A DNA stretch of 64,000 nt from Glandiceps talaboti (GCF_964340395.1 NC_135570.1:11521322-11585321), one strand, 5' to 3'. Shown: positions 48,716 through 61,577, counted from the stretch's first letter. Notes: generated by a model not told the origin, from the sequence alone. Made by a program: numbers and translations.

Positions 48716-50307
48716 ACTGCATAAAAACGACAATGTTAACAGTTATGCATCTGACTAACATTCTATCTCTTGCCCTAATACAACAAACCTATGTGCATGC
48801 GAGACACAGTAGATTACATAGTTATTAAATAGTGTAGAGTTGCCATGGCTATAACATAATATAATTCCTATCGCTATATTGAAAAATGTGGTCACATGAG
48901 TAATGCATAGGAGATGAAAGCATCACATCTAGAGTTACCAATGAGAGATTTACCAATAAGCTTCCATACCGCATGCAAATCCCGACTCAAGATAATACAC
49001 CGTAGCAGCTGTAATTTATTAGTAATATATGACAGTTCCAGCCTTTCTGACCTGTGACACCCTCCCCTATACCCTGTTCAACTGACAAACTACACTGGAT
49101 TGTTCAATTTTTAACCATGAAAACCAATTAGTGCTGCAGTAGAAGAGGCCAGAAAAGAGGCCAAGTATAGTATAGTGGACCTCCTCCCTACCAATTGTCC
49201 ACGTTGTTACGTGTTCTACTATTGTTCAGCTCGGCCAGAAGAACAGAACGTCTATCTACCTGTAAGTTTTGACACCAGATTATTGGCTTTTACATTTTAT
49301 CTTCTCTTTTGCGGAGTTACTTTTTTACAGAACCGTAACCCCGCAATGTGTATTACTTTCACGTCGTTGAGTTTGGATTTACATACACTATCGACAGAAA
49401 GTATTGTCGAACCCTGACGACGCCGTGTTAGGCGTGGATAAAAATGTTCACTGATATGTAATCTCTTCCACCATGTGCTTTTTGTCAACCCATTCCAACG
49501 TTTCGAACGTGTTTTTAACTTAGTTTTTTGTTTGTGTACGTGTGACGGTGTGCTATTTTACACAGAGTTGTATTAAATTTCATTTATTATCCATTGTTAT
49601 TTTAGTCGTTTTTTTAGATTCCTGAGGAAGGTCCTTGGTGTAGGGCCGAAACGTAGACTCTGAAATAAGGGTTTTTAAGTTTTAGGCACTAGTTCTTGTC
49701 ATTTTATATCGAACTCTAACAAAGTATTGTATTACTTTAAAAAAATCTAGTTCAACCTTACAGTAACTATTTTTTCAAAGGCCGTGTGTATGCTCCTTAA
49801 AGGTAGCTATGACTTAAAAGAATGACTTAAACGGTTGTCATAGCATCGGAGACTCTCTAAGAATATATAAAATTTTCAATCAATATATCTGATATGTTGA
49901 TGTGTAAACGACTCACCCCCCTTTATTTATTCAAAATTAATATTTTTGTCCATTTTCTTACCGTAAAACAAGCACATTGTCCTGCTTTGATATCTTAATT
50001 CAAAGCGCATGAAACATACTTAGATCTTATTCTCCAGTATTATTTTTCTTCGTTTATCCAAGGAAAATACGAGCTACCCAAGGGGCATTGTCACCACGTG
50101 TCGCGAGACGAGTAGTGACAAAGCCTTAGGTCACGAGTATCATGAGAATGAAAACTTAATATTAAAGAATGGAGCTGTACCTCGTCAAGCATAATTTATT
50201 AACAATCGGGGGGAACAGCTTGATACGTTTTGACTCATATCGCGAGCGCAGACAGAGTTTGCTGTGACGTAGAACGACCAGGGTATATCAGGCCACAAAT
50301 AAAATTG
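48716..50307. other. Upstream region of O-FucT paralogue B
   Basis: Contains the likely paralogue B promoter. 49100-49680 looks like a Penelope-like element remnant ending in CCTGAGGAAGG...GGGCCGAAACG (see findings). No reverse transcriptase domain could be read. Confidence 0.35.
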
Positions 50308-50616
50308 TTTCTGGTCAGGGTAGTTTGTCTAAAATGGTGCGAAGACGCGATTTTATTTTATTCTCAACAAACTAGTCACTCAATCTACTATTTATGACAG
50401 CTACTGTAACAGTTCTTTTTATTTAGTTCTTTAGAGCAAGTGTGTATGTGGGGCAGATATCATTTGCTTGTTGTCAATGTTGTCTCTGCAGTTGTCTTCA
50501 CTAGTTGGGAGGGTTATTTTTGCGTTTCCCCGGATCTGCAGACTGCATGGGCTGCACAAACACACACAAAGAGACCGACGCGGGGGTATTTAAGTGATGC
50601 GCGTGCTGACCAGGAA
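50308..50616. mobile_element. MITE family Q, copy 2 (upstream of nAChR)
   Basis: Bounded by TTTCTGGTCAG and CTGACCAGGAA, an inverted-termini copy of the 23147 element without its A/C-rich insert. An internal open frame (50440-50658) is the repeat, not a gene. Confidence 0.75.
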
Positions 50617-52411
50617 CAATTTTTATCTTTTTTTGGCCTAATCCCAAAGTTTTATTGATGGACAATAATTTTGTCGCACAGTTTACTTATAACTACAACC
50701 AATACCATTTTCCTTTTTAAGGACAAATTTCTTTATGTATGGAGGTCAAACTACGAACAATGACATTGTTGTCTGTCGTGAATAATTTGTATATAACTTC
50801 AGTTCTACTGGTAGTCGTATTGCATGCAAAGTAGACGTGACATAAAGTAGATGTTATTTACCAAATACCGTGCTTTGCATCTTTAACTTTTGCCAGCGAT
50901 TTTTAATTTCTGCATTACTTTGACTCAACGTAAATCATACTTGTAAAATTTCTGAAAATCTAACGTAATGTTGATTTACTGTATTGCCGCCGAGATAGCT
51001 TGTCCGTTTGGGAATTACACTACGTTTGTCATCATAATTGATATATAGATGAAGCAATACGAATAATTTAATGAAAACTTTCTCATACAATGTATGCAAT
51101 GACGCATGACAGCCACAAAGATGAATAGAAATAATTACCGTGGATTGTACAATTACATTTGTCAATCATTGAGGAGATGCTGGGGAGTGATGGTCTGATT
51201 ACCGTCTCGTGAAATTAGTATTAAAAATTTTGCAGACATAAAAAAAGATCAGCTGTTGGACAGCGCCTCACTTAGCTTGCGTCATTTCAGTGCATTTTCA
51301 ACGGAAGTGCTTCTTCATTTGGAACGTTTACTTATTTTAGGTATGGTTTGTTTGGGATGTCATAATTATCATGCATGGTTTATACTTTTATACGTAGTCT
51401 AGGCCTAGAAAAGGTTCGTCGATGTGTGTATTGCAGTTAAGGGGCGGGAAATTAGCACTGACAAAGAATGTAATGCATTATATTGCACATTGTATTCATA
51501 TAGCCTTCAGTCATTGGCTTAGATCATATCACGTGGTAGGGACTATTGGCTCTTAGTGACCTCAATTTGCACATAGAGGCACGATGTGCGTTTTATTTTC
51601 CCTAGGTAAATATTCACATAGCACGGAAGTGTTATCGGGAATTTGTTTTGACTATTGAATGAATATGTGCCTAAGAATGTGATGTGTTTTAAAACACGTA
51701 TTTCCTGTTCTCGTGTTTTTTGTAGAAATTATTTCCTTTGGCGTTCTGCCCCAAGTGCCCTCATAGCCAGGCAATAAGTGTTTAATAATGATATACGATT
51801 TCTATTTGAATGTTAATAGATTTAGACTCAATTGTGCAACAGGTGACCTTCATAATGTTTCTGAATGTACATTAATTCAAATTCGTCATGAATTTCGCAA
51901 ACAAATTAGGTATGCATGATTAATTTATTAAGCAACGAGTCATGGCACGCTGAACCATTGACCTGGTGTGAAATAACGACGGCTTATAATATTACCTACA
52001 GTCGAGTTTGCCTACAACGATTTCATTTATTTTGTCTTTTTATTATTCCCCGGTCACAATTTATCGTGTATCTGCACAAATTCACGTATGTCCTCAAGTA
52101 TTTTATTCTAAGCAAACTTAACTGAAATATATTGTGCTGCCTATAAGCAATTATTTTACATAACATACAAATTAAAACAAAAATAATCCGAACATTAATA
52201 CTACTATTAAATAAATCTCATATGATAAATAGATAACTTTGTGTTTTTGTTCCTGATGAGCAATAACAAGGCGAAATTAAGCATCAACATAATACATATA
52301 CATATTTGTATGGCATGCATATTATTATAAATAGCACAGTTCATTATAATTTTTGCGGGTCATTCCACTACATCGTCCATTGTCACAGTGGTGAAGAGTT
52401 ACAGAATAAGT
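50617..52411. other. Upstream region of the nAChR gene
   Basis: Spaced AT-rich DNA without coding exon. The receptor promoter should be in the right part, but no TATA box or initiator can be singled out. Confidence 0.4.
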
Positions 52412-52484
52412 ATGGTCGCTACACGCCTATTGTGTATTTTGCTGCTTTTTGCCTGCGTGCAAGATATCGAGGCACAAGTAACAA
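52412..52484 (+). CDS. nAChR exon 1: signal peptide
   Basis: ATG in AAGTATGGTC, reading MVATRLLCILLLFACVQDIE then AQVT. A basic n-region, Leu-rich core and Ala-Gln end make a standard secretory signal. Donor GTGAGT after one base of a Ser codon. Confidence 0.85.
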
Positions 52485-55119
52485 GTGAGTGAACATATAA
52501 TTTATTACTTCATAATATAAAATATTATTATAACCATATCTCGTTAGAAAATGATACGCTCTGTTGTTATCTGTTCGTGACATTTTGTTGATACACGGGT
52601 GTGAGTAATGCAAGGTCAATTAAAGATGGTGTAACCTGTTAAGACTGTAATTTGTAATTCATTAAGAATGTTCTTCAGGTATCTGAGAATTCGATTCCCC
52701 TTTTATATTCCAAAGATAATTGTTCTCATCTCTTTAAGTTGAACGTTTTCAAGACGAACGATGTCTAATTAATGATAGTTATACTTCAAGGCGTCTCACA
52801 GCCTCTCGCACCTTCATATAAGAATATTTTATTCTTGAATTTATGGTTGTTTTTTTAAATATATAAACACCCAGTACTACACCACAAATCTGTGTGGGAC
52901 ACCAAATAATAAGTAACACGACAGCTGTTACGTGTTCCTTTTATCATATTGCGCCATATGACATTACTAAATATACGTAATGTGTAGTAATAGTGTACAT
53001 ACAAGAAGAACAAAGCTTAAATTTGTGGTTCATGTTTAATAATGAATTGATCTATTAAAAAAGACCTAAAACTCGTATATTACAAGACAAAATGTTCAGT
53101 AGATATTAAAAACATCTGCAAAGTTCAGAATGCACATAGATCGGTGGTCGGTATGGGTACATACATACATACATACATACATACATACATACATACATAC
53201 ATACATACATACATGCATGCATGCATGCATGCATACATACATACATACATACATACATACATACATACATACATACATACATACATACACATACATACAT
53301 ACATACATACATACATACATACATACATACATACATACATACATACATACATACATACATACAAAAACAGACCGACGTGTCACAATCATAAATGCGTCTA
53401 TCTTTTCATGTTAATTAATTAATTAACTGAGACAAATAATATGTATATACATATTTATATTATATGAATTATATGTATATATAATGAAAACAGCTATGTA
53501 AGCTGGTTCAATTGTAGACGTACGGTTTTACTCTCGCTGACAGCAAAGCGATATACGATATATATATGAACGTGTATGTATAAGTTGTACACAAACATAA
53601 CAGAGAAAAAAGTGAACTTATATTGAATGTTGAATGTATCTATTGAATATTCTAATCATGCCTTCAATACTGACATGTCAGCTTTTCTTTTAATATTGTA
53701 ATAAATTAATTGTTTTAGGCGACCACAGAGGATTACACCCAAGAGTACGACTTGTAAAGGATTTGATGGAAAATTATAGCAAATATTTGCGACCTGTCCT
53801 GAACGACTCAGACGTTACTATGGTAACATTTGGTATTTTAATTTCACAGATAATAGAGATGGTAAGTTTAATGATATAATTAGAACTATATCATATACAC
53901 TATCGTTCTTTTAATATTCTTTGGTAGTTTGTATAACATGTCTCAATATTCACATGTAATTAGTTTTGTCATTGTTTCAGATAAGAACATTAGAATACAT
54001 GCCAGGCATGTCAAGTTTCTGTTGCCCTTGAGCTATTAACAAGAAATATATAATCCCTCGTCTAAGTTACATATTTTACGAGATGCTTTCCAATTTTCGC
54101 TATCCAATCGCATAAAAATCTTCATTACAAAAATCAATAAAGCTGATACGTTTTCCAACATATAAAGATAATGTAAATATTACAACCCCAAAGCAGGAGT
54201 TTGCATCTGTTGTCGTAGCAGTTGTCGTCCAATTCTCATATGCAAACACCCATATTGCATGGAGCAGTAATATGTTATTACCATTTGAATATTTTGTATT
54301 GTTTACCCATTTGTTGCAACTTAGTATTTATTAATAGTACCAACGTATTATTTACCCACATATAATATACGTGTATGTATGTATGTATGTATGTATGTAT
54401 GTATGTATGTATGTATGTATGTATGTATGTATATTGGCTGGCAGGTATTCCGCTATCTAGATATCTGGCTAACTAGGTCCATGTCAATATGGATATATAT
54501 GTCCATCTGTGTATGTGTCTTTCCGTTCACCCATCATTGTTTTTCAAAGTATGTCCCTAAATACCTAAATATATCTTGTCCTTGGTGTATCAGTTTTGGC
54601 AGAATGGTAGGTTAATTTGTATTATTCGCGATCACAAATAAACATAAATATCTTGGAATAGTAGATATGTTATTGTTTACTCCTAATATCATATTTGTTG
54701 ATTGTAACTTTGAATGATGTTGGATTTTTTTCAGGATGAAGTTAATCAAAAGTTTACCATGAACGTTTGGCTTCGACAGGTAAATAAGACTTATTTTTGT
54801 ATGATTTTATATCTTGCATGGATTGCAGGACTCAATCTTACCTGAAAACTGCAAACTTTCATCATAAAATATCATTCGAAATGATTTGATATTATGTTGT
54901 TTTATACGAGTTTAATACTTAAATTGATGATATTCAAAACGATGGTAGTGATGGTGGTGATGGTGGTGATGGTGGTGGTGGTGGTAGTAGTGGTGGTGGT
55001 GGTGGTGGTGTTGATAGCGTTGGCGGTGGTGGTGATGTTGCTGCTGGTGCTGTTGTTGTTTTTGTTGTTGATGGTGCTGCTGCTGGTGATGGTGGTGGTG
55101 GTGGTGGTGGTGGTGGTGG

Positions 55120-55158
<39 letters not shown>

Positions 55159-58100
55159 CAAAGATGAATGACGACGACGATGATGATGACTACGGCCTGA
55201 GGATATTTTCGACAACGCTGGTGAACAAACCTTAATTTATACTTGTCTAAACAACAAGGTTCTTTCCTCATATCCTATAAACCATATGTGAAAGGTTAAA
55301 TTAGATTATACGAATGCATTCTAAATATTTTGAATTGATGGTAATTCAATGATGCCCTTTATAATATGTACAGCATTCCATGTAAATAAATTAATCTAAA
55401 AATATCGCTCGTTATCAAACATTAACGGGTAGTTAGATCATAGACTGATAGAGTGACAAACACTTCATATGCTTGTACTGTAAGGCATATATACAATGTT
55501 ACCATTATTCCACTTTATTGCATAAACATGGTGTATGATTTATTGTTAAGTGCTCAGGTAAAATGAGTTATGCAAAATGTTTCATTAGAATTAAAGCTTG
55601 GGAAGGCCTACTCCGGGAGTCCACGGTTTCGATCCCAGGTTCTTGCTTTTGTGGTATGTTACCACATGTTACCAGTGTAGCCATAAAGATCTTATAGGAT
55701 GTGGAACAACTTTTTGAATAGCTTTGCCAGACACTATTTTTCACACCGTGATTTCACAACTTGTCCTTTACATGGAGCGGTATGAATATTAATATAATGA
55801 TTTGTCTGTTTTATATACAGCGTTGGGTGGACGAATTTCTTACATGGAATGCGTCTGATTATGGTGACGTCACACTGATACGACTGCCTTCTGACATCGT
55901 ATGGCGACCTGACATCATTCTTTACAACAAGTAAGTAGCAATACGTATTATTTGTATATGGTGACATTTCAATAAATGTAAGCAAATTGGACATAACTTA
56001 GTAATCCAAAATCTAAATCCATAAATATCATTGTACACTGTGTATTGAACACGGGTTATCAGTTGTTGGCATATATATGTGCATGTACAGACTTAATTCA
56101 AAAGAATAAGGATGTCCTGGGAGTTTCACGCTTCATCAGCGATCATCAGACGACTGGGATTGACAAAGTCGATATGCACACGTAAATGTTTGTGTATATA
56201 TTGCGGAACAAGATGGTAGGACTAAACTATTCCGTACGGAGGTTTACTTCTGTTAGTTGGCAAGGGAATATTTACTTTCATGGCAACATTTGGGTAATAT
56301 ATATAATATATAAGTACAGCTCCAAAAATTACAGATACTAGTAAGTGAATTACTTTAGCATAGAATAGATCTCATTTGACACTTAATATTGTTATTATCG
56401 TTACCCGCTCAATTCAAAATAACTCCTAGATATATGAACACTTCATTGCAAAAGACATGAAGAAAATTTGAAACATCAAATGTAGGTAGAATAATTAGAA
56501 TAGAAAGCCGTTTATTCTTCTGTGGATTGAAAATAATATCATGATGCCGAGCATATTCACGACGTGCTTTTTAGAAGAATATTGAGACACTTAATGACGG
56601 ACATATCAACGTGATGTCATTTCCTTACAAAAGATGATTGGTGCATTTTACCTCGAAGCTGACAACCAATCTTCATCTCAATTAGCAGATTACTTAATTA
56701 GATTATCGATATACACAGCAAAAAGACGGGGGTGATAGAATAGCTACCTAACGCCATTACCAGGAAGAAAATCGCTCAGATAAAACAGAGCCCCATCTGA
56801 CACAAAACAGTTGGTGCTGATACAAATGATACGCAAATCTTTATCAACCAATTTACAAAATAGAATCCAGTGATTTACTATATCAAACGTTTGTGGAATC
56901 TGCAAAATACAGGATTATTATGACCGTTGTAAAAATCAATAACTCTTTCAATAAAAATACATCAATATCAGTAGAATTAATTTCTTTAAACCCAAATTGA
57001 TAGTCAGTGGTACCTAGAAAGATATCGCATCTGTTGAGGATCACGTTATTTCACACAGTTTGAAGGATGGCAGTAACAATGGCTTATTTCTGCGTCTGTC
57101 ACTGCCAGTTTTGTTTTTAATAAAAGGGACTAAAATGGTTAATTTGTTTTGTTGAATATTCAAAATCTAAAATCGATACCCATTTATCACCCGTAATAAC
57201 GCTGTATACTGCATGTGTATTGAACACGATTTATCAGTTTTGGGCATTCGATAAGGTTATGTTATTGCGCAGTCTCTGTTAGATATGTTTTATATTGAGT
57301 TTATTTTTAACCTGTCTGTGTGTGAAATTTAAAACTATGCAAACACTGATAAACCTTTTTCTCAAAATGATAGTATAACTCATTCGTATGTCATTTGAAC
57401 ATGTATTTATATCGACTAAACTAGCTGTAGTTGACAAAGCGACTGTTGCCACACCCATTAGTAAATGAAAATTAATAAACGTCATACTGTCAAACATGAA
57501 AGCGAAGAATTATATATAATATCTCAGGAGAAAAATAATTTTTTATTGCATTCCTACAATAATTAAAGAATGCACACATCAGCAACACCAGACTCGTCAG
57601 AACAATACACCATCAACAAGGATATTTAATTATTAAACGAAAACAATTTCCTTCCATGAATTCCATAAATTATTTATGCAGTTTCACAAACTAGGCTATT
57701 TGCTAAACAAGAATTACCAATTATAATTTTGATGTTCGAGTTGCGCTTTGAAATATACGACAATATGGTTATAAATTTTCCTTTGAAAAGATGGTACGCC
57801 CGTTACGTCTCCTTGAGAGAGATTATATGCTTTCATCCATTAACGTTCTTAAGGCCAAATAACCTGACCGACCCCTAGTTAAAGCAGCCGACCTTGACCT
57901 TGAATTTTGTTAGCACATTCAAATGGTGAGAGTTTACTTCTATCTCCGTGTAAGTTTTCATGCTTAACCATCTTTAGTCATTTTTTGAATCCCTTCCAAA
58001 CAAACAAATCTTCAAGTTGAATTTATACAGGACAATCTGTATACTTTGTTCGTCTACTTCACATACAATTGTCTTCATTGCTTGTTTTACACTTCATCAA

Positions 58101-60163
58101 ACTGTCACAGAAGCATTGTGACCAACGACTGTCTTGCCTTAGGGGTCGAAGAAGCAATTTCTCAAGTAAATAAATAAAATTCCGACCTACCTACCCTATT
58201 TTCCAGAGACATGTTATCGGAAAAAAAACATGTTTTAGTTTATTTGGCTTTTTGGCTTTTTTGTCGAAACGTACATATTCAGACACCCTTCCACACACAT
58301 AATTACTCCAGGAGATTGGAAATTGAGATTGAAATCGTCGATTTTTAATCGTATTACTTTACGCTATTACAACAAACGTTACGTAATCATATCCAATATC
58401 AGCATAACTATGATATTTTCGAGATAATTTCTATTTCAATTACGTGCTGCTGACACATTCATACAACCCATTGTTAAAAGTTACCGTTCACGGGATCTGT
58501 TTTATACAATCACGTAGAAACCAGTAAGAAACTGATATTTCTACTCTAAAATAGCAAGATCGTAATTTCTTGCTACATTATGTCTGTTATAAAATGACAA
58601 ACATACTGCAACGAGACACATACAATGTTTGCAGTGTTCATTTGATGTCTGTGTATGGTGGCAGTATTTGATTTAATTTAGACAAAATGTAGCAAGAAAC
58701 TGTATTTATTCAATCTTGCTATCTTAGAGTATAGCATGTGCAGTTTCTTATTGGTGTATGTGTGGTTGTATCAAACAGAGCTAGTGAACGGTAACATGAA
58801 ATGGGCTGTATTACAACTCATAACACCCAGCGTTTTCCCAGTATGCCACAGTCGTTTATATCATCCATATCAAGTGTAAAAGTGTACTGTTACAGTTGTT
58901 TAATTGTCCGCTCAGTATGGGGTGCATCTTAATGGCATCGATCAGGAAACAATTAATGTTAGTCATAAAACGACTAGAGAGTAAACATAAATATCATCAG
59001 GTGTCTACGCCTCGCTTAGAGCAATAGATCATCACATGTACAGTTGTGACACTCTCATTACACTGTGTTAGTTTGCTGTTTGTTGGCTGACAACTTTGTG
59101 TATAAATTGACTACAGTTGGAAATGCTACATGCTAGTCTTCTAATTAAACCAGTGTTATTTTACACTTGATATGGATGCTATAAATGAGTGTGGCAAGTG
59201 ATGGAATTGCTTTAGTTGGGTGTTAAGAGTTGTAAACACAAGTATATATAATGTTCTCTCAAATAGAATCATATAATGTGTATCACCTATCTCGTTTTAT
59301 TTATTACAGTGTTGATGAGGAATTTTCCAGGATCGAAAAAACGAACGTAATGATATCAAATACCGGAAAAATAGTTTGGAACGCTCCGGCTATCTTCAAA
59401 GGTTCTTGCACCGTCAATTTACACACCTTTCCATTTGACACACAAACTTGTATAATGAAGTTCGGGTCGTGGACGTATGATGGTTTTGCTATAGACTTAG
59501 AGAGCGATTTTGGAGAAGCGGATCTCTCTGGTTATGTGACCAATGGAGAGTGGGATTTACTACGTGCACCAGCTAAGCGGAATGTCATCTATTACAACTG
59601 TTGCCCGGAGCCCTACCCAGACATGACATTTACTATAGTCATGAAGCGACGTCCGTTGTTTTACGTTATCAATATTATGATACCGAATACCTTCATAGCT
59701 ATGCTGACGCTCGTTGGATTTTACCTTCCACCCGAGTCTGGTGAAAAGGTTACCCTAATGATGACCAATTTGTTGTCCTTAATTGTATTTCAGCAACTGG
59801 TTAACACGACGATGCCTCCAACGTCAGACACTCCTATATTAGGTACGTAGGACTCTTATTTGAGTTGATACCAGCATTACTAGGCCAGTGCTATATACAT
59901 ATATATTTATATCTAATATGAGAGACTAATATTGGTCTGCTACACAAAAATGAAATATGACAATAATTCATTATATTGTCAGGATAAAATTCTACTTTGG
60001 CTTAGCCACTATAGGACCTCTAGACAAGTATCCCCCCCCCCATGAGATCTAAAATGAGAAGCTTGAGGCGTATCGCTGCTTCTGCAGTTGCTCTTTTTTG
60101 TGGTAGATAATGATGATGATGGTGATGGTGGTGGTGGTGGTGATGATGATGTTGATGATGATA

Positions 60164-60234
<71 letters not shown>

Positions 60235-61465
60235 ACTGTTATTGTTTTAACAGTGAACAACCTTTATCAATTATGCAAACGATGTACGATAACATGGTGT
60301 TTGGATCCTAATTCAATACCCATGAATATGCTGTGACAATCAATATATATATATATCCTATGTTACATGTATAAAGCTAAAAATACATCCCATGTCGACC
60401 ATCAAGTTACAAAGTAAACATTTATGTCCCCCTAGTTGTCTGTAAAATATATAAGCTATGTCGCCTTAGTTACACTGTAAATGTATCATTATGCTATATT
60501 ACTTAGGTTACACTGTAAAATGTCTATGCTATGTCGCTTATAGTTACACTGTAAAATGTATATACAATGTTACCTAGTTGCAGTACCTTTAAATGGTTTA
60601 TTTCATTCAGACAAAATGTAGTAAGAAATTGCGATAAAATCTAGAATGTGCAGTTTCCTATTGTTTTCTGTGTGATTGTAGCAAACAGATAGTAACATGA
60701 AAGTGCAGTATTAAAAACAGGAGCTCAAAATCAGTGCTCCTTATGGCAGTTTTAATTTCCCGCATATGCATAGATTACCCATAATTCCCTTTATATAGCG
60801 GATCTTGGGATTTAAACACGAACCTTTTTTGTATTTCCCCAGGTCAATACTTTATTGGTATGATAATCATGGTAGCGTTCTCGGTGTTCGTGACGGTAAT
60901 TGTACTCAATGTCTATCATCGTGAAGCACGACAGATTCCAGATGGAGTGAGGACAGTCATATTTGATTTCTTAGCACCACTGGTCTGCCTCTCAAATAAG
61001 AAAACTGTCCATTCCAGGTCAGGCCCACGGAATAAAAATATCATCATTGATGACAAACGTGAAACTACGCGAAAACATGTTGACAGCAGCCCTATCGATC
61101 ATTCAGATGTGGGGATGAATGGTACACAAGAGCAAGAAACTATTTGCTGTATAATGGACAATGGTGGTTTTGTTATCGAAAATAGTACCATGATGCAAGA
61201 TCTTCAGAAGAGACGGAACACGGGACCAAACCTTGCACGAGGAAATGCAACCCGCAGACGCGTACCTGAAGACCGATTGGAGAAAATTTTACAATGTGTA
61301 GAATTTCTGTCCCGAAGGATGAAAGAAAAAGATCAACGACACAAATTATCACGAGAATGGCAGGATGTAGCTCATGTCATCGACAGAACTTTGATGTGGA
61401 TTTGTCTTCTGTACACTGCAGCCATAACAGCAATCATGTTTCTGCAGGCGCAGGAATTCATTTGA
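52412..61465 (+). CDS. Nicotinic acetylcholine receptor alpha-type subunit (508 aa), complete
   Basis: Six coding exons: 52412-52484, 53719-53861, 54735-54779, 55821-55930, 59310-59842, 60843-61465; 1527 nt, all joins in frame. This cys-loop ligand-gated channel subunit has a signal peptide (1 to about 22), ligand loops with Trp84, WRPDIILYN (115-123) and GSWTYD (Trp178), a Cys-loop from Cys157 to Cys171 with 13 residues between, vicinal CysCys 221-222 in YYNCCPEPYPD (alpha type), four membrane segments (about 238-263, 269-291, 303-325, 484-507) and a ~158-residue cytoplasmic loop ending in an amphipathic helix. GEK before M2 indicates cation selectivity. Closest in style to alpha7/alpha9-like subunits. 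M2 is unusual: Asn at 7', Gln at 15' and 16', Thr at 20'. The subfamily is not certain. Confidence 0.95.
53158..53362 (+). repeat. (ACAT)n microsatellite with ATGC core
   Basis: ACAT units around a short GCAT block at 53213-53233, in nAChR intron 1. Confidence 0.97.
53719..53861 (+). CDS. nAChR exon 2: N-terminal helix and first strands
   Basis: Acceptor GTTTTAG. Encodes DHRGLHPRVRLVKDLMENYS, then KYLRPVLNDSDVTMVTFGIL and ISQIIEM. RPVxN, an N-x-S sequon and the LxQIIE strand are standard in nAChR N-termini. Donor GTAAGT. Confidence 0.92.
54373..54432 (+). repeat. (GTAT)n microsatellite
   Basis: About 14 units in nAChR intron 2. Confidence 0.95.
54735..54779 (+). CDS. nAChR exon 3: 45-bp micro-exon (loop D)
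   Basis: Fifteen codons, DEVNQKFTMNVWLRQ, flanked by TTTTTTTCAG and GTAAAT. The 45-base exon with NVWLxQ is a conserved feature of animal nAChR genes; Trp84 is the loop D ligand residue. Confidence 0.93.
54940..55195 (+). repeat. (GGT)/(GAT)n triplet repeat
   Basis: GGT-rich first half, GCT interruptions, then (GAT)n. All three frames are open (Val/Met, His, Ser/Pro), which is a repeat effect and not coding. nAChR intron 3. Confidence 0.95.
55821..55930 (+). CDS. nAChR exon 4: 110-bp exon (loop A)
   Basis: Acceptor TATATACAG, donor GTAAGT. Encodes RWVDEFLTWNASDYGDVTLI then RLPSDIVWRPDIILYN. W[KR]PDIxLYN is the loop A signature and 110 bp is the classic nAChR exon 4 size. NAS is a possible glycosylation site. 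Confidence 0.95.
56400..57130 (-). pseudogene. Decayed LINE reverse transcriptase fragment in nAChR intron 4
   Basis: Reading the minus strand in shifting frames gives recognisable RT pieces: TTDYQFGFKEINSTDIDVFL, a piece resembling the NGVRQG box region, then HHDIIFNPQKNKR and VFIYLGV, in the correct order for a non-LTR RT palm and thumb. Frameshifts and stops break it, so it is a fossil. No terminal duplication was identified. Confidence 0.6.
58480..58795. mobile_element. Fold-back MITE, family R (nAChR intron 4)
   Basis: GTTACCGTTCAC at the left is matched by GTGAACGGTAAC at the right. Arms of about 130 bases pair with several mismatches and share ATAGCAAGAT and TTTCTTGCTACAT. A half copy of the same family lies at 60597-60700 in nAChR intron 5. 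Confidence 0.75.
59310..59842 (+). CDS. nAChR exon 5: Cys-loop, loop C, M1 and M2
   Basis: Acceptor TTTATTACAG, donor GTACGT. Holds both cysteines of the Cys-loop (CTVNLHTFPFDTQTC), loop B GSWTYDGFAIDL, YYNCCPEPYPDMTFT, M1 and the M2 pore helix. Position 9' is the usual Leu, but 20' is Thr instead of an acidic residue and 16' is Gln. The exon is single where vertebrate alpha7 has several. Confidence 0.97.
60104..60236 (+). repeat. (GAT)n triplet repeat
   Basis: GATGGT then (GAT)n in nAChR intron 5. Asp-only and Ser-only frames are artefacts. Confidence 0.95.
60597..60700. mobile_element. Half copy of fold-back family R (nAChR intron 5)
   Basis: CAGACAAAATGTAGTAAGAA through TGTGCAGTTTCC and ACAGATAGTAACATGA follows the right arm of the 58480-58795 element with scattered changes. 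The opposite arm is missing. Confidence 0.6.
60843..61465 (+). CDS. nAChR exon 6: M3, cytoplasmic loop, M4
   Basis: Acceptor ATTTCCCCAG. M3 is QYFIGMIIMVAFSVFVTVIV. The loop is rich in Arg, Asp and Asn and ends in the MA helix (VEFLSRRMKEKDQRHKLSRE then WQDVAHVIDR), followed by M4 (TLMWICLLYTAAITAIMFLQ) and QAQEFI before TGA at 61463. AATAAA at 61572-61577 is a possible poly(A) signal. Confidence 0.95.
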
Positions 61466-61571
61466 TAAAACATTTTTTTATAATCATTGTACAAGTTGTA
61501 CCTCTCGTGTTTTATGTTTTCCCATTTCAATATTTGCAGAGAAATGTTAACGCTATTCAAACAAAAATACA

Positions 61572-61577
61572 AATAAA
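61572..61577 (+). terminator. Candidate poly(A) signal of the nAChR gene
   Basis: AATAAA about 107 bases after the receptor stop codon, just before an (AAAAC)n tract. The position is right, but no transcript evidence exists; other AATAAA hexamers occur further on. Confidence 0.35.

Noticed and set aside
54894-55271. Val/Met-, His- and Ser/Pro-rich frames
   Set aside because: All come from the GGT/GAT triplet repeat in nAChR intron 3, which is removed by confirmed splice sites.
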